From: Sinohyriopsis cumingii
Lineage: Eukaryota > Mollusca > Bivalvia > Unionida > Unionidae
Direction of reading: 5' to 3'
Length of the DNA: 64,000 nt
NCBI GenBank assembly: GCA_028554795.2
Contig: CM068842.1
Span: 47,823,574-47,887,573, forward strand
Part shown: piece by piece, positions 13,250-26,985 of the stretch
Layout of the letters: every line of letters starts with the position of its first letter
How positions within the stretch are numbered: position 1 is the stretch's first letter
Notes under the pieces: model-generated
Databases searched by the model: none
What the model was told of the DNA's origin: nothing
The model's input: the letters and a program-made list of their open reading frames with translations, nothing else
Translations under genes and position numbers: made by a program

Positions 13250-15545
13250 ATTGTCTCATAAAAAGTGATATATATGAATAACCCTGTAATATTTATAAGT
13301 GTAAAACATGTATCGAGCTACAAACAGCAGAGTCTCTGATTTGCTGATACATAATGGACTACTAAATCATTATCTATTTTGTTCACTTGAAATCATATAA
13401 AGAACAAACAGTATCAACTCTGGTAAATGAATTATCTGATGAAAGATGGAATCTATGCTTGCATTCTTGTGCTGTCAAGTAAACACAGGTATATTAAAGT
13501 AACTTTAAAGAAACCTACAAAAATGTATTAAAATAGTCATCATTAGTCCGATAAATCAACCCCACAAATCTGTGTTGATATTCATGGACGGCACCCAAAA
13601 ATCAATATCATCACGGGTAAAGGGCTGATTTATCAGCCGAAATCATTATATCATCACCTCTAGCTAAACAAAGCACTACCAAAGATGAAGTCAATAGTAG
13701 TGTACACATCTTGTAGATATGAATGAATTATGTGTCAAGAAATTTATTAAAAGTCATTTAAAGTTCCTTGGTACAGCATGCAAAATATTTCATGATTTTT
13801 TTCCCTCCAAGACAAATAATTAAATAAGGTTGAGTGTAGGATGTTGAACCTCTGACCATATCTAATATTAATGTAAGGGAGACAACTCTTGCAGCCTTTC
13901 TTGAGGGTTGAGCTTGTTCTTTAGACCAAGTAAAGGATATATGGTTACATTAATAGTTTATAATTTAGCAATTGCTAAATACCTAGAATATAATATAATT
14001 ATCATGAAAATTCATCTTTAGTTACATTCTATACCATGAATCAGTCCTCCTACTGGCATATTGCTGGTTGTCAATAAAGCAAACATTATTTCGCTCTTCA
14101 AAATGATATTTCAGTCTATTTTAAACATTTAACATTAAAATTAGTTAACATATTTATCTTAAAGAAACGACATCCTAAAGTATTCTATTATGAATAGCTT
14201 GCCATGTAGGCCATTTCTAAACAATATTCTAATTGCAGCAAAGGTCTTCGCCCTTCTGACCTAGTTCTTGTCATCCACCTTTAATGTGTTGTAATATATT
14301 TATTTGGGAAATTTGTTTTAAGTTAATACTTTTATTTCATTTAACAGTTTTATATCTAACATCCTGCTGGTGTGAAAATCATGTCTAGATGACACTGTAA
14401 CTTGCAGAAATGTCAGTCCAAATTTTCCAAATAGGTGGATCATAAAATAAATGCAATTACTAGGCACTCATTTAATTAAAAAATGTAAATATTTATTTAT
14501 CCCTCAATGAAAGCAATAAAATAATGGTCCATGATTATTTCCCCTTAATGCTCTTCTCTCACATACGAGAAACTCTGTGCATGATATTATCCGAATACAA
14601 TGTACTCTAAACAAATATTGATTCATTTCACTTTAGGTCCACCTTTTGAATAAAAATGCGTTAAGAAGCAGTTGTTCCTTACTTTTAATGTGACCAAATG
14701 CCATGATAACACAGAAATAATTTAAATTTTAATGTCTATACTTTGTGATGAACTGGTTGCTGACTGAACTGGTAATGATGTCAACAGAACTCTAAAGATT
14801 CTTAACTAGTTTAATCTGATGTTATGATCACGATGAAGCATAAATGAAAAACACTGTCATCTAGCAATCGTTTCACTATGGTGCTTCCAACATAAGCCAT
14901 AAGCCTGTGCAGATATCATCATGCAAAAAAATCCATGCAACTATAACTAAGGATGACTTTATAATGCCATCATTTCATCCTAGAATATGATGCAGGAATC
15001 CATTAAGATCTATTTTCTAGTTGAATTCTTATAAAGCCTAAATTTTTGCTAACCGTATCTTTTTAATCTGGCAAAAAACGTAAAAGGCAACAACCATTAT
15101 ACCACTGAGGGGTGTACTGAGGTTTTCCTTTAAATACATTTTTGTTCTTTGTTGAAGACATAATTTTTCATCGATAACAGGGAACATATGGAAATAGAGT
15201 TGGGGAAATTCAAAGGAAATGTTTGCCAAACAAATTCTAACACAATTCCCCCTACCCCTCAAAGATAAAATGGTTGGTACAAAAGTAAAGATGCAGCTAT
15301 ACCTTAAGCAGAATGTATACTAAGTCCAGAATTTTAAATAAAATGGTATGGATATAAAAGAACTATAATGATAAATTAGTTATCATGTCACAATGATAAT
15401 GAGAATTCTGGGCAAGAAGAAACAAAGGGGGCAAATTGTAAAAACTAATACTAGAAAATTCCAAAACATATATCTTTTTAAAAATTACATTATTTTGTAT
15501 AAAAACTGTGCAAGAGTAACATAAATTAATTTTCAAAAATAAAAT
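13250..15545. other. Intron between exons 7 and 8, left part; no feature
   Basis: AT-rich unique-looking sequence. A weak inverted repeat lies at 13553-13635 (GATAAATCA and TGATTTATC). Confidence 0.6.
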
Positions 15546-15549
15546 TTAC

Positions 15550-15651
15550 CTGAATTATAAACAAGTGTTTCCCGGAACTTGTTGGCAAAGTCTTCAGTCC
15601 GTATTGTCTCAGCATCTGTACTTTGACCTTTATCAGCCTCGTCTGCACCAC
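15550..15651 (-). CDS. Exon 7 of the unrecognised gene (102 bp)
   Basis: The acceptor is TGTCTCTCCAAG and the donor is TTCAG|GTAAAT; entry and exit are in phase 1. Of the three frames, the phase-1 frame is fixed by exon 6 and is open: GADEADKGQSTDAETIRTED then FANKFRETLVYNS. The first half is acidic and polar, the second half helix-like. A degenerate SINE begins about 50 bp upstream of the acceptor, on the + strand. Confidence 0.85.
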
Positions 15652-15699
15652 CTTGGAGAGACAATTAAGTTAACAATATAAGAGTTTGCAAGATTTAAA

Positions 15700-15995
15700 G
15701 GATGCAGGAGGTCATGGGTTCAAACCATGACAAATCATACCAAAGCTTTGTAAAATTGGCACTAGCAGCTGCCTCATATGGTGCTCAGCATTAAGAGGTT
15801 AGTGTTAGGACTGGTCAGCCTGGTCTCAGGATTATGTGACTGGGTGGGACATGATGCTACATGTCTGTGGCATGATGTCCCAGTGCTAGACATAACTATA
15901 AACTGCCACACTGCAGACATTATAGCAATATGACTGACAAATTGTTAAAGCTATGTTAAAAATCCAAATCACACAGACACACATACACAAGATTT
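15700..15995 (+). mobile_element. SINE family 1 (5' truncated)
   Basis: Starts inside the tRNA-like head at GATGCAGGAGGTCATGGGTT and carries the family body and the ATCACACAGACACACA tail. It lies just upstream (minus-strand sense) of exon 7. Confidence 0.8.
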
Positions 15996-16154
15996 ATATC
16001 CTGTACAATACTTACCATACATACTGTTGGATAATACACTTTCAATTACAAGAAGCATAACCCCAAATCTGTAGTTTTTCTGTAATGGCAGATCTTGGTC
16101 TATGTTGATAACAATAGATAATATATTGCAGACACTGACCTGATAGCATATTAT

Positions 16155-16710
16155 GTGAAGGCAAGTCTGGGTTCTCTTACTCTTTACAGCTGGATGGACA
16201 CTGTGACAGCCAGTCTGGGTTCTCTTACTCTTTTTCAGTTGGATGGGTATTATGTGATGGCAAATCTGGGTTCTCTTACTCTTTACAGCTGGATAGGCAC
16301 TGTGTGACAGCCAGTCTGGGTTCTCTTACTCTTTTTCAGTTGGATGGGTATTATGTGATGGTCAGTCTGTGTTCTCTTACTCTTTACAGCTGGATGGGCA
16401 CTGTGTGACAGCCAGTCTGGGTTCTTTTACTCTTTTTCAGTTGGATGGGTATTATGTGACAACCAGTTTGGGTTTTCCTACTCTTTTTCAGTTGGATGGG
16501 TATTATGTGATGGTCAGTCTGGGTTCTCTTACTCTTTACAGTTAGATGGGTATTATGTGATGGACAGTCTGGATTTTCTGACTCTTTACAGTTGGATGGG
16601 CACTGTGTAACAGCCAGTCTGGGTTTTCTTACTCTTTACAGTTGGATGGGCACTGTGTTACAGTCATTCTGTGTTTCCTCACTCTTTACAGTTGTATGGA
16701 TGTTATACAT
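16155..16710. repeat. 50-bp minisatellite, about 11 copies
   Basis: The unit is CAGTCTGGGTTCTCTTACTC, TTTACAGCTGGATGGGCACT then GTGTGACAGC. The first unit appears to derive from a diverged MITE copy at about 16030-16170 (GGCAAGTCTGGGTTC). Confidence 0.9.
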
Positions 16711-16867
16711 GACCAATTATCAAACTGTGATGCATTTTACACTCATCAGAAGCAAATTCTTTTGTAACAATCTAGATTTTATGCAAGGATTTATTAGGAA
16801 GTTTAAAATTTTGCGGTTAACAGCACTTGGATGTCCACTGAGTAGGTGTAACTTACAATGGCTATCA

Positions 16868-17080
16868 TATATACTTGCTTACAAGTTGTGTCCAACTGCA
16901 AACAATAGAAGCCTTGATCTGCCATCAGATAATGTGACACCTGATCAAGGTCTAAGTTGTTTGTTCTACTGATTTCTCCTAACGAACAGCATAGACTCAG
17001 ATCCGCCAATGCATCATGTGATGACAGATCTGGGTCTGTGTAGTTTTGCAGTCAGCTCTGACTTATATAAAAGTATATAT
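16868..17080 (+). mobile_element. Double-hairpin MITE (copy 3)
   Basis: Ends ATATACTTGCTTACAAGT and TGACTTATATAAAAGTATAT. Both palindromes are recognisable (CCTTGATCTGCC with CCTGATCAAGGTC; GACTCAGATCCGCC with GACAGATCTGGGTCTG). Confidence 0.75.
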
Positions 17081-17404
17081 AGTTCATTCTCAAATCTACT
17101 GTACTACTGATTCAATTTTACCTTACTTTAGTTTTCAACATACAAATGTTTTCCTTTAAAATGTACCTCTTTCTTTAAAGCCTTTTCTTGTAAAAGAAAA
17201 ATAATGTTCATTTGATATTGTGCATTTTTCAACCTGCTGTTGTTTGAAATCAAGTCTCTCATTTTATCTATTCATGTATGCAACATCAAAATAGCAGTGA
17301 ATCTAATTTTTTTAAAGTGTTTATGGAGTTTAAATACAAAATTAAAATGACAGCTGATATTAAAAAAGGAAGCAAACCAAGCATAACTTTCAAAATATTC
17401 TTAC

Positions 17405-17497
17405 CTTTCCGTTTTCTCATAATCTCCCTGAATTTTTCATCCACCTGACTGGCCTCAACAGTGACTCCATTTTGCACCAGTCTGGAATGCTTGTCAT
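17405..17497 (-). CDS. Exon 6 of the unrecognised gene (93 bp)
   Basis: The acceptor is TTGTAACAG and the donor is GAAAG|GTAAGA, which is consensus; entry and exit are in phase 1. It encodes DKHSRLVQNGVTVEASQVDE followed by KFREIMRKRKG. The last part is a strongly basic helix-like segment. The same KFRE core recurs in exon 7 (FANKFRETL), which suggests a short repeated motif. An open frame extends upstream of the acceptor with a Met, but that part is intron by the splice signals and lacks the composition of the exon. Confidence 0.85.
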
Positions 17498-18204
17498 CTG
17501 TTACAATGAAAATATGGACAATATGAGACTTGTATAATTCCTTAACAGTAGTGCCAGATCTTGAGTTGTTTCTCTGCATTTTTTAAACAAATTCTAATTC
17601 TTCTGGAACCTTTTCTTAAAACTAAATTGAAATTTAGTTGCAATAATACCATTTGATGTTCAATCCAGTAATAGCTTCATATTTTCCATGGGCTAGAAGC
17701 ACAAAGTATGATTTTCGATTTAAATTGCATTATTTATCTTTGTCTGAAAAAAGTTATTATTCCATTTCATCTCTTGTTAAACAGTTGCATCAATGTTTCA
17801 CATGAAGTCTGATTTTTTTTTCCCTTTCAGAGATCCATTTTTATACAGTATCCTTGGATACCTCAATATGTCCTTGGGAATGGCATTTAGCTTGCATCTT
17901 GTCAGGATTATGCCAATAACATGTTAAAATGCCATTATAACCAACAAAACCTGAATGCAGTAAACTATGTTTTCAACTCAGTCCATGCAAACTTCAGACT
18001 TGAACAGATTAGTCAAAATCAAGCACACAAAACATTTGAGACACAAAAATACCAGAGGTGAATTATAATATACCCAGTAGGCTAAAAGCTGTATAATAAG
18101 GAGTTATTACAATATCTATATTGTCCTTGTACTGTCATTGTATCATAGTGGGGTAAAGAAATATGTTTAAAAGTCACAGGCCATCTGTAGCACTTACCTG
18201 TATA

Positions 18205-18455
18205 TTACATATACCCAAATGCAAACAGCATAGACCCAGACCTTATGCTGTAGCATAATACAGTGGTAGATCAGCATTTATGCAGTTCATTCCACTAACG
18301 ACAAATCCATATACACTGTATATTCATCTAAAAAACAACAAAGACTCTGATCTACCTTTATAAATGCACCAGCAGATCAGGGTCTACATCTTTATACAAA
18401 CTGCATAGATCTGCAGACACATCAGGATCCAACTTACATGTAAGTATATACGGCA
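18205..18455 (-). mobile_element. Double-hairpin MITE (copy 4, degenerate)
   Basis: Contains GCAGATCAGGGTCTAC and other half-palindromes of the family, ending AACTTACATGTAAGTATATA. Further family-like sequence follows to about 18535, so a nested or second partial copy is possible. Confidence 0.55.
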
Positions 18456-18988
18456 AACAGTATATACCTTACCATGCTGGCAGATCATATGATGGAAAAT
18501 CTGGTTCTGTACTGTTTGCACTTCGGAAAGTGTTATGTAATGCAGCAAATTTAATGGCTATTCTCTTTAGATCAGCAGTTTGTGAAGCATGTAAAAGCAA
18601 ATTATCAAAAGCAGAAACATGAACACAGTGCCTAAGAAGTGACCTAAATGCCAACCTTAATTAACCTAGATGTGACAGATGGGTGGAAAGACAAGGGTAA
18701 TACTACATCCCCAATCAATACTGTGGCAATTCCAATTAGGAGAACATGCATTAAATTGTCAGGCACTCTCAAGGTTAACATGTTTGGAAACTTATTTTTA
18801 TTTTTAACATATTTCAACTTTTATAGTTCTCAAGTTCTAAACTACACATCTTTTAAAAGTAGTAAATTTCTGACAAGCTTATATTTGCCATATTAGAGAT
18901 ATTTTCTTTTTAAGTTTAAATATATGTTTGCAGCTAGTGAACTTATTGACATCAATATAAAGAAATAAATTTCACTGCTACACAACTG

Positions 18989-19240
18989 TTGTTGTTGTTG
19001 TTGTAGGGTTTAACGCCATTTTTCAGCACATGATAGGCTATGCATGGCGGCCAGTATTAATGGTGGAGGAAGAACCCTGGTAAGAACCACCGACCCACGA
19101 GAAGCTACTGGCAAGCTTTCTCACATACCCACACTGGCTGAATCCGAGACTCGAACCTACGCAGACAGAGGTGTGATGACAGTGATCTGTAACGGAGAGC
19201 ACTTTAGACCACTCGGCCACTTGGGGCCCCCGCTACACAA
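18989..19240 (-). mobile_element. SINE family 2
   Basis: Read on the minus strand: CCAAGTGGCCGAGTGGTCTA (A box), GTCTGCGTAGGTTCGAGTCT (B box), body AAGCTTGCCAGTAGCTTC, 3' end TGAAAAATGGCGTTAAACCC and a (ACA)n tail. The head resembles a tRNA-Leu or Ser type. The build is like molluscan V-SINE (RUDI-type) families, from memory and unchecked. Confidence 0.85.
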
Positions 19241-19436
19241 CTGAAGGGACTAGGTACAAAAATTATAAAATGTTTGAATCTTTAAAAGTGAAAATGAGAT
19301 AAATGATACAATGCAATAGATATTGTACTTCATGAGTTCCTACAAATAATTTCACAAGAAGGCGGAAACATTTATTTTTTCAGTATTTTATATTATCTAT
19401 TTTAAACCATCTGCTTTTGCAGGCAAGAAAAAATGA

Positions 19437-19619
<183 letters not shown>

Positions 19620-20144
19620 TTCTGCTGTACATCATAGTAAGTCTGGGTCAACATTTGGCTATATACAGTACTTCTTCACTATAATAATGTCCATTGAGGC
19701 CTTTGAGTGTACCACCTTATTATGAGACCACCTTATAATAAGACCACCTTATAATGAAGTACATGACACATTACTCCCTCATTATAATGCTTTCCACGTA
19801 AGCCATAGAGTATATCATCTTATGGTGAGACAACCTTACAATGAAGTACATGATACACAGAATTTCAGTACTACACATAGGAATAAGTGATGTATACAGT
19901 GGTTTTACTTATACATAAAGAGAATGACTCTAATCCAGTAATAAGGGGTTATTATCTAAAAGATCTCTGGCACAACTAAAGTACACAGTACTGGTTTGTG
20001 GACCATTGTACAGCCACACAATAAGAATGCTTCCATTTAAAAACCAGTACTGAAATGAAAGTGTTTGTATCAAAATCCCTTTTCTGTACCTTTGCTTTCC
20101 AATACTGAAATTCATTCAGAACTTTTGTTTCTTTCTTACTACAA

Positions 20145-23100
20145 TGAGTGACTGTTATCCTGCATCACAATATTAGTATTTTGATTAGTGGCACTCAAGT
20201 AACTGTTATCCTGTATCACAAAATATAGTATTTTAAGTGATACAACTTGTGTAACTATTATTTTGCATCACAATACAGTGTTTTGAGTGGTATATGCCTG
20301 CTGATGTGACTTTTATCCTACAAGTACATCACAATACAGTGTTTTGAGTGGTATATGCCTGCTCATGTGACTTTTATCCTACAAGTACATCACAATACAG
20401 TGTTTTGATTGGTTCATGCCTGCTCATGTGACTTTTATCCTACAAGTACATCACAAGACAGTGTTTTGAGTGGTATATGCCTGCTGATGTGACTTTTATC
20501 CTACAAGTACATCACAAGACAGTGTTTTGAGTGGTATATGCCTGCTGATGTGACTTTTATCCTACAAGTACATCACAAGACAGTGTTTTGATTGGTTCAT
20601 GCCTGCTGATGTGACTTTTATCCTACAAGTACATCACAATACAGTGTTTTGAGTGGTATATGCCTGCTGATGTGACTTTTATCCTACAAGTACATCACAA
20701 GACAGTGTTTTGAGTGGTATATGCCTGCTGATGTGACTTTTATCCTACAAGTACATCACAAGACAGTGTTTTGATTGGTTCATGCCTGCTGATGTGACTT
20801 TTATCCTACAAGTACATCACAATACAGTGTTTTGAGTGGTTCATGCCTGCTGATGTGACTTTTATCCTACAAGTACATCACAAGACAGTGTTTTGAGTGG
20901 TATATGCCTGCTGGTGTGACTTTTATCCTACAAGTACATCACAAGACAGCGTTTTGAGTGGTATATGCCTGCTGGTGTGACTTTTATCCTACAAGTACAT
21001 CACAAGACAGCGTTTTGAGTGGTATATGCCTGCTGGTGTGACTTTTATCCTACAAGTACATCACAAGACAGCGTTTTGAGTGGTATATGCCTGCTGGTGT
21101 GACTTTTATCCTACAAGTACATCACAAGACAGCGTTTTGAGTGGTATATGCCTGCTGGTGTGACTTTTATCCTACAAGTACATCACAAGACAGCGTTTTG
21201 AGTGGTATATGCCTGCTGGTGTGACTTTTATCCTACAAGTACATCACAAGACAGCGTTTTGAGTGGTATATGCCTGCTGGTGTGACTTTTATCCTACAAG
21301 TACATCACAAGACAGCGTTTTGAGTGGTATATGCCTGCTGGTGTGACTTTTATCCTACAAGTACATCACAAGACAGCGTTTTGAGTGGTATATGCCTGCT
21401 GGTGTGACTTTTATCCTACAAGTACATCACAAGACAGCGTTTTGAGTGGTATATGCCTGCTGGTGTGACTTTTATCCTACAAGTACATCACAAGACAGCG
21501 TTTTGAGTGGTATATGCCTGCTGGTGTGACTTTTATCCTACAAGTACATCACAAGACAGCGTTTTGAGTGGTATATGCCTGCTGGTGTGACTTTTATCCT
21601 ACAAGTACATCACAAGACAGCGTTTTGAGTGGTATATGCCTGCTGGTGTGACTTTTATCCTACAAGTACATCACAAGACAGCGTTTTGAGTGGTATATGC
21701 CTGCTGGTGTGACTTTTATCCTACAAGTACATCACAAGACAGCGTTTTGAGTGGTATATGCCTGCTGGTGTGACTTTTATCCTACAAGTACATCACAAGA
21801 CAGCGTTTTGAGTGGTATATGCCTGCTGGTGTGACTTTTATCCTACAAGTACATCACAAGACAGCGTTTTGAGTGGTATATGCCTGCTGGTGTGACTTTT
21901 ATCCTACAAGTACATCACAAGACAGCGTTTTGAGTGGTATATGCCTGCTGGTGTGACTTTTATCCTACAAGTACATCACAAGACAGCGTTTTGAGTGGTA
22001 TATGCCTGCTGGTGTGACTTTTATCCTACAAGTACATCACAAGACAGCGTTTTGAGTGGTATATGCCTGCTGGTGTGACTTTTATCCTACAAGTACATCA
22101 CAAGACAGCGTTTTGAGTGGTATATGCCTGCTGGTGTGACTTTTATCCTACAAGTACATCACAAGACAGCGTTTTGAGTGGTATATGCCTGCTGGTGTGA
22201 CTTTTATCCTACAAGTACATCACAAGACAGCGTTTTGAGTGGTATATGCCTGCTGGTGTGACTTTTATCCTACAAGTACATCACAAGACAGCGTTTTGAG
22301 TGGTATATGCCTGCTGGTGTGACTTTTATCCTACAAGTACATCACAAGACAGCGTTTTGAGTGGTATATGCCTGCTGGTGTGACTTTTATCCTACAAGTA
22401 CATCACAAGACAGCGTTTTGAGTGGTATATGCCTGCTGGTGTGACTTTTATCCTACAAGTACATCACAAGACAGCGTTTTGAGTGGTATATGCCTGCTGG
22501 TGTGACTTTTATCCTACAAGTACATCACAAGACAGCGTTTTGAGTGGTATATGCCTGCTGGTGTGACTTTTATCCTACAAGTACATCACAAGACAGCGTT
22601 TTGAGTGGTATATGCCTGCTGGTGTGACTTTTATCCTACAAGTACATCACAAGACAGCGTTTTGAGTGGTATATGCCTGCTGGTGTGACTTTTATCCTAC
22701 AAGTACATCACAAGACAGCGTTTTGAGTGGTATATGCCTGCTGGTGTGACTTTTATCCTACAAGTACATCACAAGACAGCGTTTTGAGTGGTATATGCCT
22801 GCTGATGTGACTTTTATCCTACAAGTACATCACAAGACAGTGTTTTGAGTGGTATATGCCTGCTGATGTGACTTTTATCCTACAAGTACATCACAAGACA
22901 GCGTTTTGAGTGGTATATGCCTGCTGATGTGACTTCTATCCTACAAGTACATCACAAGACAGCGTTTTGAGTGGTATATGCCTGCTGATGTGACTTCTAT
23001 CCTACAAGTACATCACAAGACAGTGTTTTGAGTGGTATATGCCTGCTGATGTGACTTTTATCCTACAAGTACATCACAAGACAGTGTTTTGATTGGTTCA

Positions 23101-26100
23101 TGCCTGCTGATGTGACTTTTATCCTACAAGTACATCACAAGACAGTGTTTTGAGTGGTATATGCCTGCTCATGTGACTTTTATCCTACAAGTACATCACA
23201 AGACAGTGTTTTGAGTGGTATATGCCTGCTGATGTGACTTTTATCCTACAAGTACATCACAAGACAGTGTTTTGAGTGGTATATGCCTGCTGGTGTGACT
23301 TTTATCCTACAAGTACATCACAATACAGTGTTTTGAGTGGTATATGCCTGCTGGTGTGACTTTTATCCTACAAGTACATCACAAGACAGCGTTTTGAGTG
23401 GTATATGCCTGCTGATGTGACTTTTATCCTACAAGTACATCACAAGACAGCGTTTTGAGTGGTATATGCCTGCTGATGTGACTTTTATCCTACAAGTACA
23501 TCACAAGACAGCGTTTTGAGTGGTATATGCCTGCTGATGTGACTTTTATCCTACAAGTACATCACAAGACAGCGTTTTGAGTGGTATATGCCTGCTGATG
23601 TGACTTTTATCCTACAAGTACATCACAAGACAGCGTTTTGAGTGGTATATGCCTGCTGGTGTGACTTTTATCCTACAAGTACATCACAAGACAGCGTTTT
23701 GAGTGGTATATGCCTGCTGGTGTGACTTTTATCCTACAAGTACATCACAAGACAGCGTTTTGAGTGGTATATGCCTGCTGGTGTGACTTCTATCCTACAA
23801 GTACATCACAAGACAGCGTTTTGAGTGGTATATGCCTGCTGGTGTGACTTCTATCCTACAAGTACATCACAAGACAGCGTTTTGAGTGGTATATGCCTGC
23901 TGGTGTGACTTCTATCCTACAAGTACATCACAAGACAGCGTTTTGAGTGGTATATGCCTGCTGGTGTTACTTTTATCCTACAAGTACATCACAAGACAGC
24001 GTTTTGAGTGGTATATGCCTGCTGGTGTGACTTTTATCCTACAAGTACATCACAAGACAGCGTTTTGAGTGGTATATGCCTGCTGGTGTGACTTTTATCC
24101 TACAAGTACATCACAAGACAGCGTTTTGAGTGGTATATGCCTGCTGGTGTGACTTTTATCCTACAAGTACATCACAAGACAGCGTTTTGAGTGGTATATG
24201 CCTGCTGGTGTGACTTTTATCCTACAAGTACATCACAAGACAGCGTTTTGAGTGGTATATGCCTGCTGGTGTGACTTTTATCCTACAAGTACATCACAAG
24301 ACAGCGTTTTGAGTGGTATATGCCTGCTGGTGTGACTTTTATCCTACAAGTACATCACAAGACAGCGTTTTGAGTGGTATATGCCTGCTGGTGTGACTTT
24401 TATCCTACAAGTACATCACAAGACAGCGTTTTGAGTGGTATATGCCTGCTGGTGTGACTTTTATCCTACAAGTACATCACAAGACAGCGTTTTGAGTGGT
24501 ATATGCCTGCTGGTGTGACTTTTATCCTACAAGTACATCACAAGACAGCGTTTTGAGTGGTATATGCCTGCTGGTGTGACTTTTATCCTACAAGTACATC
24601 ACAAGACAGCGTTTTGAGTGGTATATGCCTGCTGGTGTGACTTTTATCCTACAAGTACATCACAAGACAGCGTTTTGAGTGGTATATGCCTGCTGGTGTG
24701 ACTTTTATCCTACAAGTACATCACAAGACAGCGTTTTGAGTGGTATATGCCTGCTGGTGTGACTTTTATCCTACAAGTACATCACAAGACAGCGTTTTGA
24801 GTGGTATATGCCTGCTGGTGTGACTTTTATCCTACAAGTACATCACAAGACAGCGTTTTGAGTGGTATATGCCTGCTGGTGTGACTTTTATCCTACAAGT
24901 ACATCACAAGACAGCGTTTTGAGTGGTATATGCCTGCTGGTGTGACTTTTATCCTACAAGTACATCACAAGACAGTGTTTTGAGTGGTATATGCCTGCTG
25001 GTGTGACTTTTATCCTACAAGTACATCACAAGACAGCGTTTTGAGTGGTATATGCCTGCTGGTGTGACTTTTATCCTACAAGTACATCACAAGACAGCGT
25101 TTTGAGTGGTATATGCCTGCTGGTGTGACTTTTATCCTACAAGTACATCACAAGACAGCGTTTTGAGTGGTATATGCCTGCTGGTGTGACTTTTATCCTA
25201 CAAGTACATCACAAGACAGCGTTTTGAGTGGTATATGCCTGCTGGTGTGACTTTTATCCTACAAGTACATCACAAGACAGCGTTTTGAGTGGTATATGCC
25301 TGCTGGTGTGACTTTTATCCTACAAGTACATCACAAGACAGCGTTTTGAGTGGTATATGCCTGCTGATGTGACTTTTATCCTACAAGTACATCACAAGAC
25401 AGTGTTTTGAGTGGTATATGCCTGCTGATGTGACTTCTATCCTACAAGTACATCACAAGACAGTGTTTTGAGTGGTTCATGCCTGCTGATGTGACTTTTA
25501 TCCTACAAGTACATCACAAGACAGTGTTTTGAGTGGTATATGCCTGCTGATGTGACTTTTATCCTACAAGTACATCACAAGACAGTGTTTTGAGTGGTAT
25601 ATGCCTGCTGCTGTGACTTCTATCCTACAAGTACATCACAAGACAGTGTTTTGAGTGGTATATGCCTGCTGGTGTGACTTCTATCCTACAAGTACATCAC
25701 AAGACAGTGTTTTGAGTGGTATATGCCTGCTGGTGTGACTTCTATCCTACAAGTACATCACAAGACAGTGTTTTGAGTGGTATATGCCTGCTCATGTGAC
25801 TTTTATCCTACAAGTACATCACAAGACAGTGTTTTGAGTGGTATATGCCTGCTCATGTGACTTTTATCCTACAAGTACATCACAAGACAGTGTTTTGAGT
25901 GGTATATGCCTGCTCATGTGACTTTTATCCTACAAGCACATCACAAGACAGTGGTATATGCCTGCTCATGTGACTTTTATCCTACAAGCACATCACAAGA
26001 CAGTGTTTTGAGTGGTATATGCCTGCTCATGTGACTTTTATCCTAAAAGGACATCACAAGACAGTGTTTTGAGTGGCATATGCCTGCTCATGTGACTTTT

Positions 26101-26985
26101 ATCCTACAAGTACATCACAAGACAGTGTTTTGAGTGGTATATGCCTGCTGATGTGACTTTTATCCTACAAGTACATCACAAGACAGTGTTTTGATTGGTT
26201 CATGCCTGCTCATGTGACTGTTGTCCTATTAGTACATCACAATACAGTGTTTTGATTCATGCATGCCTGCTCATGTGACTGTTATCCTATAAGTACATCG
26301 CAATAGTGTTTTGATTCATGCATGCCTACTCATGTGACTGTTATCCTATAAGTACATAACAATAGTCTTTTGATTTGTGCATGCCTACTCATGTGACTGT
26401 TATCCTATAAGTACATAACAATACAGCCTTTTGATTTGTGCATGCCTACTCATGTGACTTTTATCCTACATATACAGCATTTTGATTGGAGCATGACTAC
26501 TTGTGTGACTGTTATCCCATATCAAAATATACTGTCTTCACCGATGCATGGTCACTCATGTGAATGTTATCCTACATCACAATACAGTGTTTTGATTGGT
26601 GCATAGCTACTTGTGTGACTGTTATCCTACATCACAATAGTGTTTTGATTGGTGCATAGCTACTCACGTGACTGTTATCCTACATCATAATACAGTGTTT
26701 TGAATGGTGTATAGCTACTCATGTGACTGTTATCCTACATCACAATACAGTGTTTTGATTGGTGCATAGATACTCATGTGACTGTTATCCTACATCACAA
26801 TAGTGTTTTGACTGGTGCATAGCTACTCACGTGACTGTTATCCTACATCACAATACAGTGTTTTGAATGGTGTATAGCTACTCATGTGACTGTTATCCTA
26901 CATCACAATACAGTGTTTTGATTGGTACATAGATACTCATGTGACTGTTATCCTACATCACAATACAGTGTTTTGATTGATGAAT
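20145..26985. repeat. 61-bp satellite array, about 110 copies
   Basis: The 61-bp monomer contains GTTTTGAGTGGTATATGCC, then TGTGACTTTTATCCTAC, then AAGTACATCACAAGACA. The period was measured directly between neighbouring copies. The core from about 20260 to 26215 holds about 97 copies. Two inner blocks (about 20890-22800 and 23640-25350) are nearly identical and carry CAGCG and GGTGTG variants. The margins carry CAGTG with GATGTG or CATGTG. The outer flanks (20145-20260, 26215-26985) are diverged and use a unit of about 55 bp lacking the AAGTAC insertion. One copy near 25945 has lost about 10 bp. The array lies in the intron between exons 5 and 6. Confidence 0.97.

Noticed and set aside
13553..13635. 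Hairpin-like element
   Set aside because: Only the outer 9-bp arms pair well; the inner pairing is patchy and no copies were seen.
16592..17009. Frames of 126 and 68 codons on opposite strands
   Set aside because: They run across the 50-bp minisatellite and a MITE.
20145..26985. CRISPR-like appearance of regular repeats
   Set aside because: There are no unique spacers; the whole 61-bp unit repeats, in a eukaryotic intron.
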